64,000 nucleotides of DNA from Bacteroidales bacterium. GTDB taxonomy: Bacteria > Bacteroidota > Bacteroidia > Bacteroidales > UBA932. Under the pieces are notes generated by a model. The model had not been told where the DNA came from. It did no database searches and saw nothing but the letters and a program-made list of their open reading frames with translations. Where the stretch lies: contig JAFZQO010000012.1 in assembly GCA_017620335.1 (NCBI GenBank), forward strand, positions 62,001 through 126,000, read 5' to 3'. Positions 6,907 through 15,312 of the stretch are shown here, in pieces. Within the stretch, counting starts at the first letter, position 1. Each line of letters begins with the position of its first letter. The translations under genes were made by a program, and so were the position numbers.

Positions 6907-9775
6907 AGGGGAATACATCCACATAGAAGGCGCGAAAGCGCACAACCTCAAGGGCGTGGACGTCAGCATCCCGCGCCGGAAGTTCGTGGTCATCACGGGC
7001 ATAAGCGGCAGCGGGAAGTCCTCCCTGGCCTTCGACACGCTTTACGCCGAAGGCCAGAGGCGCTACATGAACACCCTTTCCCCCTACGCCAAGCATTTCA
7101 TGGGCATACTCGAGAAGCCGGAGGTGGAGAACATCACCGGCCTGAGCCCCATCATCGCCATAGAGCAGAAGACCACCGTCGGCAATCCCCGCTCCACCGT
7201 GGGAACCATCACGGAGATCTACGATTTCCTGCGCTTGCTGTACGCCCGCGCGTCTCGGGCATATTCCCCCGTGACGGGGCAGGAGATGGTGCGCTACACC
7301 GACGCGCAGATCGTGGACCTGATCATGACGAACTACGCCGGGCGGAAGTGCATACTGCTCGCGCCGCTCGTGCGCGGCCGCAAGGGCCACTACCGCGAGC
7401 TCTTCGAGCAGCTGCGCAAGCGCGGTTACACGCAGGTCCGAATCGACGGGGAGATAGTCCCGCTGAACGAGGTGGACGCCCTGGACCGCTACAAGGGGCA
7501 TTTCATCGAGTTGGTGGTGGACAAGCTCAAGCCCGGCTCGGGCGACGCCCTGCGCATCCGCGACTCCGTGGTGAACGCCCTGGCCATGGGCAAGGGCGCG
7601 CTGGCCATCCTTGACATCGAGTCAGGGGAGCTGCACCATTACTCGAAGCATCTGGTGGACCCGGAGAGCGGCATCTCCCTTCAGGAGCCGGCGCCGCACT
7701 CCTTCTCCTTCAATTCCCCGGAGGGTTACTGTCCGCACTGCAAGGGCCTTGGCATGATCGTGGACGTGAACATGGACACCATCATCCCGGACCGGAGCGT
7801 GAGCATCGCGAACGGGGGGATAGTCCCGCTGGGGCGGCAGCGCGAGAACCGCAAGTTCGAGATCGTGCGGGCCATCGCCCGCAAGCATGATTTCTCGCTG
7901 TACGAGCCCATAGCCGCCATCCCTGACGACGCGGTGTCGCTGCTGGTCTTCGGGTCGGACGAGCTGTTCCGCATCGGCGACGGGCCGCAGAGCGAGATGG
8001 CGTCCTGGGAGGGCATAGTGGAGGACATTGACGAGAAGGTTGTCTGCCCGGTCTGCCACGGGACGCGGCTCAATGAGAACGCAAGTTACTTCAAGATAGA
8101 CGGCAAGACCATATCCGATGTGTCCGCAATGGAGATTTCGGAGCTGCAGGCCTGGCTTAAGACGCTTCCGGAGAAGTTCTCCGACAAGGAGAAGGCCATC
8201 GCCAGGGACATCCTCAAGGAACTTGACGACAGGGTGGACTTCCTGATGGACGTGGGTCTGGAGTACCTGTCGCTCGACAGGCCGACGGGTTCGCTGTCCG
8301 GCGGCGAGAGCCAGCGCATCAGGCTCGCGACGCAGATAGGCTCCAAGCTGGTTAACGTCATCTATATCCTTGACGAGCCGTCGATCGGCCTGCACCAGCG
8401 CGACAACCGCAAGCTCATCGCTTCGCTGAAGAGGCTTCGCGACGAGGGCAATACCGTCATCGTCGTCGAGCACGACCTCGAGACGATGCTCTCGGCCGAC
8501 TGGCTCGTCGACGTCGGGCCCGGCGCCGGTGAAGAAGGCGGCCGCATCTGCTACAGCGGCCCCGCGGTGACAGAATCGGCGAAGGAGGAGGGGTCCGGGC
8601 TGAAAAACCGTGCCACCCTCGGCATCGTAAGAGGGGGGGACCCAAGCTTGCTTGGGGGGGGTCCTGCGAAGCATGACGTTTTTCAGCCCGGAACCCCTCC
8701 GACTGAAGCCGGTTCGGTCACATTGAAGTTCCTGGAAGGGAAGGATTCGATACCGGTGCCGAAGAGGCGCAGGAGGGGCAACGGCCTGACGGTCGGGGTG
8801 CGCGGCGCCTGCGGCAACAACCTCAAGGACCTCGACGTGGACTTCCCGCTCGGGACATTCATCGGCGTGGCCGGCGTCAGCGGCAGCGGCAAATCCAGCC
8901 TCGTGAACGAGACCCTCATGCCGGTGCTCATGCACAAGCTCTACAACTCCAAGGCCCACCCCCTGCCGTACCGTGAAGTCGTCGGCATCAAGAACATAGA
9001 CAAGCTCATCGAGATAGACCAGAGCCCCATCGGGCGCACGCCCCGCTCCAACCCCGCCACCTTCACGGGCGTCTTCAACGACATCCGAGCCCTCTTCGAG
9101 GATACCCCGGACGCCAAGGTCCGCGGCTTCAAGGCGGGCCGGTTCTCCTTCAACGTCCCCGGGGGCCGCTGCGAGGAGTGCAAGGGAGCCGGCATCAAGG
9201 TCATCGAGATGAACTTCCTCCCTTCTGTCAACGTCGTTTGCGACCAGTGCCGCGGCAAGCGCTACAAGGAGGACACCCTCGCCGTCCACTACAAGGGCAA
9301 GGACATCAACGACGTCCTCGAGATGCCCATCTCCGAAGCTTACGAGTTCTTCAAGGGCATCCCCAAGATAGCCCAGAAACTCAAGGCCATGGTGGACGTC
9401 GGCCTTGGCTACGTCCACCTCGGCCAGTCCGCCGTGACGCTCTCCGGCGGAGAGAGCCAGCGCATGAAGCTCGCCGCCGAGCTCTCCCGCAAGGCCACCG
9501 GCAATACCCTCTACATCCTCGACGAGCCTACCACCGGCTTGCATTTCGAGGACATCAAGGTGCTGCTCGGCGTCCTCGACCAACTCGTGGAGCAGGGCAA
9601 CACCGTCATAATCATCGAACATAACCTCGACGTCCTCAAGAGCGTCGATTACCTGATAGACATGGGACCGGAAGGCGGCGCCCGGGGCGGGCGCATAGTC
9701 TCGTGCGGCACGCCCGAGGAAGTGGCGGCCGACCCGGCCTCTGTAACCGGACAATACTTAAAGGAAATCCTATGA
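6899..9775 (+). CDS. uvrA: Excinuclease ABC subunit A, carrying an in-frame palindromic repeat
   Basis: 958 residues. UvrA is the damage-sensing ATPase of nucleotide excision repair. Both ABC halves are intact: Walker A GISGSGKSS (about 36-44) and GVSGSGKSS (about 658-666), signatures LSGGESQRIRLA (about 465) and LSGGESQRMKLA (about 849), and zinc cysteines in YCPHC/CPVCHG and CEECKG/CDQCRGKRY. An extra segment of about 38 codons (8587-8700, residues about 563-601) sits in the linker between the first ABC half and the region leading into the second. It is encoded by a repeat also found in ispE. The reading frame is preserved. The gene overlaps the next one by ATGA. Confidence 0.96.
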   Translation: MDKGEYIHIEGAKAHNLKGVDVSIPRRKFVVITGISGSGKSSLAFDTLYAEGQRRYMNTLSPYAKHFMGILEKPEVENITGLSPIIAIEQKTTVGNPRSTVGTITEIYDFLRLLYARASRAYSPVTGQEMVRYTDAQIVDLIMTNYAGRKCILLAPLVRGRKGHYRELFEQLRKRGYTQVRIDGEIVPLNEVDALDRYKGHFIELVVDKLKPGSGDALRIRDSVVNALAMGKGALAILDIESGELHHYSKHLVDPESGISLQEPAPHSFSFNSPEGYCPHCKGLGMIVDVNMDTIIPDRSVSIANGGIVPLGRQRENRKFEIVRAIARKHDFSLYEPIAAIPDDAVSLLVFGSDELFRIGDGPQSEMASWEGIVEDIDEKVVCPVCHGTRLNENASYFKIDGKTISDVSAMEISELQAWLKTLPEKFSDKEKAIARDILKELDDRVDFLMDVGLEYLSLDRPTGSLSGGESQRIRLATQIGSKLVNVIYILDEPSIGLHQRDNRKLIASLKRLRDEGNTVIVVEHDLETMLSADWLVDVGPGAGEEGGRICYSGPAVTESAKEEGSGLKNRATLGIVRGGDPSLLGGGPAKHDVFQPGTPPTEAGSVTLKFLEGKDSIPVPKRRRRGNGLTVGVRGACGNNLKDLDVDFPLGTFIGVAGVSGSGKSSLVNETLMPVLMHKLYNSKAHPLPYREVVGIKNIDKLIEIDQSPIGRTPRSNPATFTGVFNDIRALFEDTPDAKVRGFKAGRFSFNVPGGRCEECKGAGIKVIEMNFLPSVNVVCDQCRGKRYKEDTLAVHYKGKDINDVLEMPISEAYEFFKGIPKIAQKLKAMVDVGLGYVHLGQSAVTLSGGESQRMKLAAELSRKATGNTLYILDEPTTGLHFEDIKVLLGVLDQLVEQGNTVIIIEHNLDVLKSVDYLIDMGPEGGARGGRIVSCGTPEEVAADPASVTGQYLKEIL
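8587..8700 (+). repeat. Intragenic palindromic element, copy 1 (in uvrA)
   Basis: Outer arms GGAGGGGTCCGGGCTGAAAA (from 8587) and their complement ending at 8700 pair over about 21 bp with one bulge. They enclose a 79-bp core (8604-8682) that is identical at 77 of 79 positions to the core in ispE. The core can fold into three hairpins: CCCTC/GAGGG, CCCAAGC-TT-GCTTGGG and GTCCTGC/GCATGAC (one mismatch). It contains G7 (8633-8639) and G8 (8654-8661) runs. It is translated without a stop as part of UvrA. Confidence 0.9.
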
Positions 9776-10767
9776 CCAAGATCGAAGCAGCAAGGCAGGA
9801 GTACCGCGACTGGTGCGAAGCCATCGGCATCGACACCCTCGACAAACTGAACCAGACCCTCGCCGAAGGCAAGGGCATCGAGCTCATCAACCTCTGCGAG
9901 GCCCGCCAGGAGCGCAAGTACGCAGGCATGGCCAACCAGATCTACTGGCGCCGCAGCCGCTCGCGCATCGTGATGATCTCCGGGCCGTCCTCCAGCGGCA
10001 AGACCTCTTCGTCGCTGCGCATCGCGCAGCAGTGCAGGGTGCTAGGCCTGACCCCGAAGGTCATCGAACTGGACAATTATTTCGTGCCCAGGGAGCAGAC
10101 CCCGAAGGACGAGAAGGGCGATTACGATTTCGAGTCGCTCGGCGCCATGAACGTCTCCCTGCTCGACTCCAACCTCAACGACCTGCTCGCGGGGAAGGAA
10201 GTCATCATCCCGAAATACGACTTCAAGGAAGGGAAGAGCGTCATGGACGAGAGCCGCAGGATGACGCTCGGCGAGAAGGACATCCTGTTCATGGAAGGTA
10301 TCCACGCCCTCAACCCCGCCCTGACCGCATCCGTGGACCAGAGTCGCATCTTCCGCATCTACATCTCCTCGCTATCGTCGCTGCCAGGCGGAGAGAAGGT
10401 GCACAACTCCACGACGGACAAGAGGCTGCTGCGCCGCATCGTGCGCGACAACCGCGTCCGCGGCATCTCGCCCGAAAGGACGCTGATGCTCTGGCCCTCG
10501 GTCCGCCGCGGCGAGACGCTCAACATCTTCCCCTACGAGGAGAACGCCGACACGGTCTTCAATTCCTCCACCCTCTACGACACGCCCGTGCTCAAGTATT
10601 TCGCGGAGCCCCTCCTGTACGGGGTCGCGGAGTCCTCGCCCGTATATGAGAAGGCCCAGAAACTCCTGGCCTTCCTTACCCATGTCAGGGCCTTCTCCCC
10701 TGCCGAAATAGCCGCCATCCCCCCGACCTCGATCATGCGGGAGTTCATAGGCGGTCAAACCCTCTAA
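9772..10767 (+). CDS. Uridine kinase-like nucleoside kinase, compact form
   Basis: 331 residues. The P-loop GPSSSGKTSSS lies at about 70-80, then DNYFVPREQTPKD (about 102-114), PKYDFKEGKS (about 144-153) and FMEGIHALNP (about 173-182), all typical of the phosphoribulokinase/uridine kinase fold. Common Bacteroidetes and Firmicutes nucleoside kinases of this group are about 550 residues with an N-terminal TGS/ThrRS-like part. Here only about 65 residues precede the kinase, so that domain is missing. The ATG at 9772 overlaps the uvrA stop (ATGA), which supports this start. Confidence 0.85.
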   Translation: MTKIEAARQEYRDWCEAIGIDTLDKLNQTLAEGKGIELINLCEARQERKYAGMANQIYWRRSRSRIVMISGPSSSGKTSSSLRIAQQCRVLGLTPKVIELDNYFVPREQTPKDEKGDYDFESLGAMNVSLLDSNLNDLLAGKEVIIPKYDFKEGKSVMDESRRMTLGEKDILFMEGIHALNPALTASVDQSRIFRIYISSLSSLPGGEKVHNSTTDKRLLRRIVRDNRVRGISPERTLMLWPSVRRGETLNIFPYEENADTVFNSSTLYDTPVLKYFAEPLLYGVAESSPVYEKAQKLLAFLTHVRAFSPAEIAAIPPTSIMREFIGGQTL

Positions 10768-10779
10768 ACCCTTACCGCC

Positions 10780-11631
10780 ATGTGGCTTTGGATGACCCTC
10801 GCCTCAGCCTTGATGCTGGGCATCTATGACGTTTTCAAGAAACAGGCCCTGAAGAACAACGGCGTCCTGTGGGTGCTGCTGGCCGCTACGGCCCTTTCGA
10901 CGCTCTTCCTGTGCCCCTTCCTTACCGCCGGGAGCACGGAGGACCACCTTAGGATCATCCTGAAGGCCGTGTTGGTGACCGTCTCGTGGGTGAGCGGCCT
11001 GATAGGCCTCAAGCTCCTGCCGATTACCACCGTGAGCACCCTCAAGGCCTCCCGGCCCTTCTTCGTGGTACTGTTCTCCATCGTCCTTTTCGGAGAAAGG
11101 CTCAATGTCTGGCAGTGGCTGGGCGTGGCGCTGGCGCTGCTCGCGCTGACGCTGCTCAGCGGCGCCAGCAAGAAGGAGGGCATCGACTTCTCGAAGAGCA
11201 AGGGCATACTCGCGATGGCCGTATCCATCCTCGCGGGCGTGGCCAGCGCGCTCTACGACAAGCACGTCATCCAGGGCATGGAGCCCCTGTTCCTGCAGAG
11301 CTGGTGCAACTTCTACATCACGGTCCTGCTGGTCATCTGCGTTCTGGTCAAGGCCCTGCACGACAAGGAGAAGCGCGAACGCTTCAAGTGGGACTGGATG
11401 TTGCTGGTGATTGCGGTGTTCATCACGGGGGCGGACATGCTGTACTTCTTCGCCCTCAAGCAGGAGGGCGCGCTGCTGTCCGTCATCTCGATAATGCGCC
11501 GGTGCTCCGTGGTGGTCACCTTCGTACTCGGAGCCATCGTGTTCAAGGAGAAGAAGATCAAGGAGAAATCCGTCGACCTGGCCATACTGCTTGCAGGCAT
11601 GGCCCTGCTGCTGTACGGGTCCAGCCTCTAG
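10780..11631 (+). CDS. EamA/DMT-family transporter
   Basis: 283 residues with about ten hydrophobic segments in two five-helix halves, the layout of drug/metabolite transporters. The first half ends in FGERLNVWQWLGVALAL and the second in FKEKKIKEKSVDLAILL, the paired EamA repeat signature. It lies 12 nt after the nucleoside kinase and is probably in the same operon. Its 3' end overlaps the convergent recO by 4 nt. Substrate unknown. Confidence 0.88.
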   Translation: MWLWMTLASALMLGIYDVFKKQALKNNGVLWVLLAATALSTLFLCPFLTAGSTEDHLRIILKAVLVTVSWVSGLIGLKLLPITTVSTLKASRPFFVVLFSIVLFGERLNVWQWLGVALALLALTLLSGASKKEGIDFSKSKGILAMAVSILAGVASALYDKHVIQGMEPLFLQSWCNFYITVLLVICVLVKALHDKEKRERFKWDWMLLVIAVFITGADMLYFFALKQEGALLSVISIMRRCSVVVTFVLGAIVFKEKKIKEKSVDLAILLAGMALLLYGSSL

Positions 11632-12272
11632 CCGTATAGTTCACGCAACACCTTCAGCGACTGGACGTTGAGGGACGATTCGGAGTGGTGCGCGATGTAC
11701 CTGAGCAGGATTTCAGCCAGGGCGTTGCGCACCTCTCCGTTCATGGGCATGATCATGGCCTCGGCGAAGGGGGCCCTGACGAAGTCTCCCAGCAGCTTGT
11801 AATACTGCCCGGCAAAGGGCGCAAGGTCCGTGGCCGAGGGGCTGAAGCCCAGGGCCACGGCAAGTTCCGTCAGGAAACGGAGGTGATAATTGGAGAAGTC
11901 CCGCTCCATTGCATCCAGCGTCAGTATGCTGCGTTCGCACCACTCGAAGAGACCCTCCTCGCGGGCGCCGTCCTTGACGGCCCGGTACAGGACCTCGCTC
12001 ATGAAGAGCGTCATGGTGTTCTTGTGCAGGTTGGAGCGGATGCCGTTAAGGGGGTACCGGGCCGTCACCGAGCCCGCGCGCCAGAGGGTGCTCTTCGGGC
12101 TTTCCGTGACGTCAGCTTCCAGGATGTTCAGGGGCAGGAAAAGGGACATCGGGGTACGGCGCGAGACCTTGACCACGAAGCTCCTCCGCCCGTGCTCCCT
12201 GCTCAGCGCGTGCAGGACCAGGGCGCTCTCTCCCAGTTTGGTGGTGTTCAGGACTATGAGGTCCGAGTCCAT
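11628..12272 (-). CDS. recO: DNA repair protein RecO
   Basis: 214 residues. The N-terminal OB fold begins DSDLIVLNTTKLGESALVLH (about 2-21), followed by a helical domain with FLTELAVALGFSP (about 132-144). RecO loads RecA with RecR in recombinational gap repair. The zinc-finger cysteines of many RecO proteins are absent, as is usual in this phylum. It lies 3 nt after rdgB in the same transcript and converges on the DMT transporter gene with a 4-nt overlap. Confidence 0.88.
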   Translation of the reverse strand: MDSDLIVLNTTKLGESALVLHALSREHGRRSFVVKVSRRTPMSLFLPLNILEADVTESPKSTLWRAGSVTARYPLNGIRSNLHKNTMTLFMSEVLYRAVKDGAREEGLFEWCERSILTLDAMERDFSNYHLRFLTELAVALGFSPSATDLAPFAGQYYKLLGDFVRAPFAEAMIMPMNGEVRNALAEILLRYIAHHSESSLNVQSLKVLRELYG

Positions 12273-12275
12273 GGT

Positions 12276-12863
12276 TCAGGCGTTTTCGCGGAGCCATTCC
12301 GCCATGGCCCGGAGGGCCTTGCCGCGGTGCGATATGGCGTTCTTGGTCTCGTCGTCCAGCTCCGCCACGGTATTCTCGGGGAACTCGTCCGGGATGAAGA
12401 CGGGGTCGTAGCCGAAGCCGTTCCCGCCCCTGCGGGCCGGGGCTATGACGCCCTCGAGCGTCCCCTCGAAGAAATGCCTCTCTCCCTTGAAAACCAGGGT
12501 GACGACGCTGCGGAAACGGGCCGTACGGGGCTCTCCGGGGCACTTTTCCAGCTCGGCGAGGAGTTTGTCGATATTGGCGTCGAAGTCATGCCCTTCGGTA
12601 GCGTAGCGCGCCGAATGCACGCCCGGCGCGCCTCCGAGGGCGTCCACTTCGAGCCCCGTGTCGTCGGCGAAGCAGTCCATCCCTGTCCGGTCGTGGATAT
12701 AATCCGCCTTTATGACGGAGTTCTCCTCAAGGGTTTCCCCCGTCTCTTCTATGTCCTCCGTAATGCCGATGTCGGCGGGACACATCAGCGTGAACCCCTC
12801 CCCGAGTATCTCCGCCGCCTCGCGGAGCTTCCCCTTGTTTCCCGTCGCAAAAATGATTTTCAT
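12276..12863 (-). CDS. rdgB: Non-canonical purine NTP pyrophosphatase (RdgB/HAM1)
   Basis: 195 residues. It opens IIFATGNKGKLREAAEILG and carries CFADDTGLEVDALGGAPG (about 66-83) and SHRGKALRAMAEWL near the end, the ITPase/XTPase signatures. It removes dITP and XTP from the nucleotide pool. The start at 12863 is fixed by the -7 box (12870-12877) only 6 nt upstream; an earlier in-frame ATG at 12896 lies upstream of that box. It is followed by recO, a DNA-maintenance pair. Confidence 0.93.
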   Translation of the reverse strand: MKIIFATGNKGKLREAAEILGEGFTLMCPADIGITEDIEETGETLEENSVIKADYIHDRTGMDCFADDTGLEVDALGGAPGVHSARYATEGHDFDANIDKLLAELEKCPGEPRTARFRSVVTLVFKGERHFFEGTLEGVIAPARRGGNGFGYDPVFIPDEFPENTVAELDDETKNAISHRGKALRAMAEWLRENA

Positions 12864-12869
12864 AATAGA

Positions 12870-12877
12870 CAAAGATA
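12870..12877 (-). promoter_or_regulatory. -7 box of rdgB, predicting a leaderless transcript
   Basis: On the minus strand TATCTTTG is followed by six bases and the rdgB ATG. With transcription starting about 4-7 nt after the box, the mRNA would begin at or within a few bases of the start codon. Confidence 0.7.
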
Positions 12878-12880
12878 GCG

Positions 12881-12888
12881 TAAATTTG
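12881..12888 (+). promoter_or_regulatory. -7 box of ctpA
   Basis: TAAATTTG matches TAnnTTTG and lies 31 nt before the ctpA ATG at 12920. It is separated by only 3 bp from the divergent rdgB box, so the two promoters must compete. Confidence 0.7.
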
Positions 12889-12919
12889 TGGAACATTGTT
12901 TGCTGGAAGCAGAACCGTT

Positions 12920-14545
12920 ATGAAAAAAACAATATGCATAGTGCTGGCGGCGATACTGGCCGCGGGCACGGTCTCAGGACAGTCGAAAAGCTTCAAGCTC
13001 GGCCAGTGGGTCGAGATACAGAACGGCATACTCAAGGAACTCAACCGCAATTACGTCGATTCGCTCCCGCTGGACCGCATCCAGAGGGTTGGGATCGACG
13101 CCATGCTCGAGGACCTCGATCCTTATACCGAGTATATCCCGGAGGAGGACGAGGAAGACCTCGAGATGCTCCTCAACAAGTCCTACGGCGGCTTCGGAGC
13201 CGTCATCTACAAGCCTGACAAGGAATCCAACGTCATAGTCAACGAGCCCTACAAGGGTTCGCCGGCCGACAAGCTCGGCTTCCGCTGCGGCGACGAGATC
13301 ACCGCCATCGACGGCGTGCCCGTACAGGGCCTGACCGCTTCGGAGTGCACCACGAAGATGAAGGGCAAACCCGGCACATCCGTCGTCTTCACCGTCAAGA
13401 AAGTCTATACCGGCGAGGTCAAGGACGTAACCGTGGTCCGCGAGCGCATCAAGCTTCCCGACGTCGAGTACGTCGGAATGCTTGACGACGGCAAGACCGG
13501 CTACATCCTGCAGTCCGGCTTCACCGAGGGCGTGGGCGCCGAGGTGAAGGCCGCCGTGCAGCGCCTCAAGGCCCAGGGCATGCAGAGGCTTGTCCTGGAC
13601 CTGCGCAGCAACGGCGGAGGCCTCCTCCAGGAAGCCGTAAACATCGTCTCCATCTTCGTCCCGAAGGGTTCGCTGGTCGTGACGGCCAAGGGAAAGGACG
13701 ACGCCTCCTCCATCGAGTACAAGACCGCTTCGGAACCGGTCGATACCGAACTTCCGGTCATTGTGATGGTCAATTCCAGCACGGCCTCATCTTCCGAGAT
13801 CGTCGCCGGAGCCCTCCAGGACTTCGACCGCGCCACCATCATGGGCACCCGCACCTACGGCAAGGGCCTCGTGCAGTCCATCCGCCCCCTCCCCTACAAC
13901 GGCAAGCTCAAGCTCACCACGGCCAAGTATTACACCCCTTCCGGCCGCTGCGTACAGGCCATAGACTACTCCCGCCGCAACGAGGACGGCTCTGTCGGGC
14001 ACATCCCCGACTCGCTCACCCGCGAGTTCAGGACCGCCCACGGCAGGATTGTCCGTGATGGCGGCGGCATTACCCCCGACGTCACCATCAAGACCCAGGA
14101 GTACAGCCGCCTGACCTACTCGCTGGTGGTCAGCGGAATCGTCGAGCAGTACGCCCTGAATTATGTCCGCAGGCACCAGAGCATCCCCGCGGTGGAGGAT
14201 TTCCACTTCACCGACGCTGACTATCCGGACTTCGTGAGATTTGCCAAGGACCAGGAATTCGACTACCGCTCCAGCGCCAAGACCTATTTCGACCAGGTCA
14301 AGCGCGAACTCGAGTCGGACGGCCTCGCGGAAAGCATGAAGGAGCAGATAGAGGCCTTGGACAAGGCCATCGACATGGACAAGGAGACCTTCCTCATGCT
14401 CAAGAAGGATGAGATAATCCCCTTTATCGAGGAGGAGATCGTCGTAAGATATTACTTCCAGGAGGCCGGCATCCAGGTGCGCCTCCGCACCGACGAGCAG
14501 CTCAAGGAAGCCCTTGGTAAGCCCCTCATTGAAATCCCGTTATGA
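12920..14545 (+). CDS. ctpA: S41-family C-terminal processing protease
   Basis: 541 residues. Signal peptide (KKTICIVLAAILAAGTVSGQ), an N-terminal helical region, a PDZ domain (about 80-165) and an S41 catalytic domain. The serine is in the NSSTASSSEIVAGAL segment (about 285-299) and the lysine in GTRTYGKGLVQS (about 310-321). It should act in the periplasm on C-terminal tails of proteins. A C-terminal extension of about 100 residues is rich in Glu/Lys. The start is the ATG at 12920 because the signal peptide begins there. It overlaps the next gene by ATGA. Confidence 0.92.
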   Translation: MKKTICIVLAAILAAGTVSGQSKSFKLGQWVEIQNGILKELNRNYVDSLPLDRIQRVGIDAMLEDLDPYTEYIPEEDEEDLEMLLNKSYGGFGAVIYKPDKESNVIVNEPYKGSPADKLGFRCGDEITAIDGVPVQGLTASECTTKMKGKPGTSVVFTVKKVYTGEVKDVTVVRERIKLPDVEYVGMLDDGKTGYILQSGFTEGVGAEVKAAVQRLKAQGMQRLVLDLRSNGGGLLQEAVNIVSIFVPKGSLVVTAKGKDDASSIEYKTASEPVDTELPVIVMVNSSTASSSEIVAGALQDFDRATIMGTRTYGKGLVQSIRPLPYNGKLKLTTAKYYTPSGRCVQAIDYSRRNEDGSVGHIPDSLTREFRTAHGRIVRDGGGITPDVTIKTQEYSRLTYSLVVSGIVEQYALNYVRRHQSIPAVEDFHFTDADYPDFVRFAKDQEFDYRSSAKTYFDQVKRELESDGLAESMKEQIEALDKAIDMDKETFLMLKKDEIIPFIEEEIVVRYYFQEAGIQVRLRTDEQLKEALGKPLIEIPL

Positions 14546-15312
14546 ACAGGTTCAGCTACAGATTCTGGTTACTTGTAGGCATCGCACTGGCGATACCGTT
14601 CCTGATCAATTACCTTCGCAATCCTGAGAAATCCCAGGCGGCAAGCCCGGAGATGGACAGCAGCGGATTCGTCAACCTGTCCGACGTCGTCCCCGACGCC
14701 ATCATCGAGGCAAGGTATTTCGCTACCTACAATTTCGTGGGTGCGCGCGTGGACGGCTATCTCGAGCCCGTCGTGCTTTACACTCGCGAGGCGGCCGAGG
14801 CCCTGAAGGCCGTCAGCGACGACGTCATGGCACAGGGATACAGGCTCAAGGTTTATGACGCATACCGTCCCCAGTGCGCCGTGGACCATTTCGTGCGCTG
14901 GGGAAAGGACTTGGCGGACTCCCTGATGAAGCCGTATTTCTACCCTGAAGTGGACAAGTCGGAGCTTTTCGACAGGGGATACATAGCCGAGAAATCGGGC
15001 CATACTCGCGGCTCAGCCATCGACCTCACACTCTTCGACATGGCTACGGGAAAGGAACTGGACATGGGCGGCGTGCACGACTGGTTCGGCATCGAGAGCC
15101 ACCCCGACTACGGCGGCAATCCCGACACGGGTGAATACACCGGAGGCGCGGACATCACCGAGGAGCAGTTTCACAACAGGATGATTCTCCGCGAGGCCAT
15201 GGTACGCCACGGCTTCGAAACTTATGACTGTGAATGGTGGCACTTCTGCCTGGCGGACGAGCCCTATCCGGACACCTACTTCAATTTCCCGGTAAGGACG
15301 CTCAAGCCTTAG
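14542..15312 (+). CDS. VanX-like D-Ala-D-Ala dipeptidase (M15D)
   Basis: 256 residues with an N-terminal membrane anchor or signal (about 6-25). Family motifs: YDAYRPQCAVDHF (about 109-121), zinc ligands in SGHTRGSAIDLTLFD (about 153-167) and EWWHF (about 232-236). It hydrolyses D-Ala-D-Ala in the periplasm, more likely for peptidoglycan dipeptide recycling than vancomycin resistance, since no vanH or vanA is nearby. It is translationally coupled to ctpA and converges on the U32 gene with an 11-nt overlap. Confidence 0.88.
   Translation: MNRFSYRFWLLVGIALAIPFLINYLRNPEKSQAASPEMDSSGFVNLSDVVPDAIIEARYFATYNFVGARVDGYLEPVVLYTREAAEALKAVSDDVMAQGYRLKVYDAYRPQCAVDHFVRWGKDLADSLMKPYFYPEVDKSELFDRGYIAEKSGHTRGSAIDLTLFDMATGKELDMGGVHDWFGIESHPDYGGNPDTGEYTGGADITEEQFHNRMILREAMVRHGFETYDCEWWHFCLADEPYPDTYFNFPVRTLKP

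Noticed and set aside
6127-7038. An upstream extension of the second deoxynucleoside kinase by about 300 codons
   Set aside because: The extension lies antisense to the metallo-hydrolase and uvrA start, and the kinase fold begins exactly at the ATG at 6126.
8587-8700. Assembly or sequencing artefact, or a frameshift at the poly-G runs in uvrA
   Set aside because: The frame is kept on both sides, the same tract lengths occur in the ispE copy, and self-complementary arms differ between the copies, which an artefact would not produce.
7622-9754. A 710-codon open frame antisense to uvrA
   Set aside because: It mirrors uvrA codon by codon, has no family motifs, and long antisense frames are expected in G+C-rich coding DNA. 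The same applies to long frames opposite rnr, aroDA and pepP.
12864-12896. An rdgB start at 12896
   Set aside because: It lies upstream of the -7 box at 12870-12877, and the conserved protein begins at 12863.
14542-15312. Vancomycin resistance gene vanX
   Set aside because: No vanH, vanA/B or VanRS genes are nearby. VanX-like dipeptidases are common in Gram-negative bacteria for cell-wall recycling.
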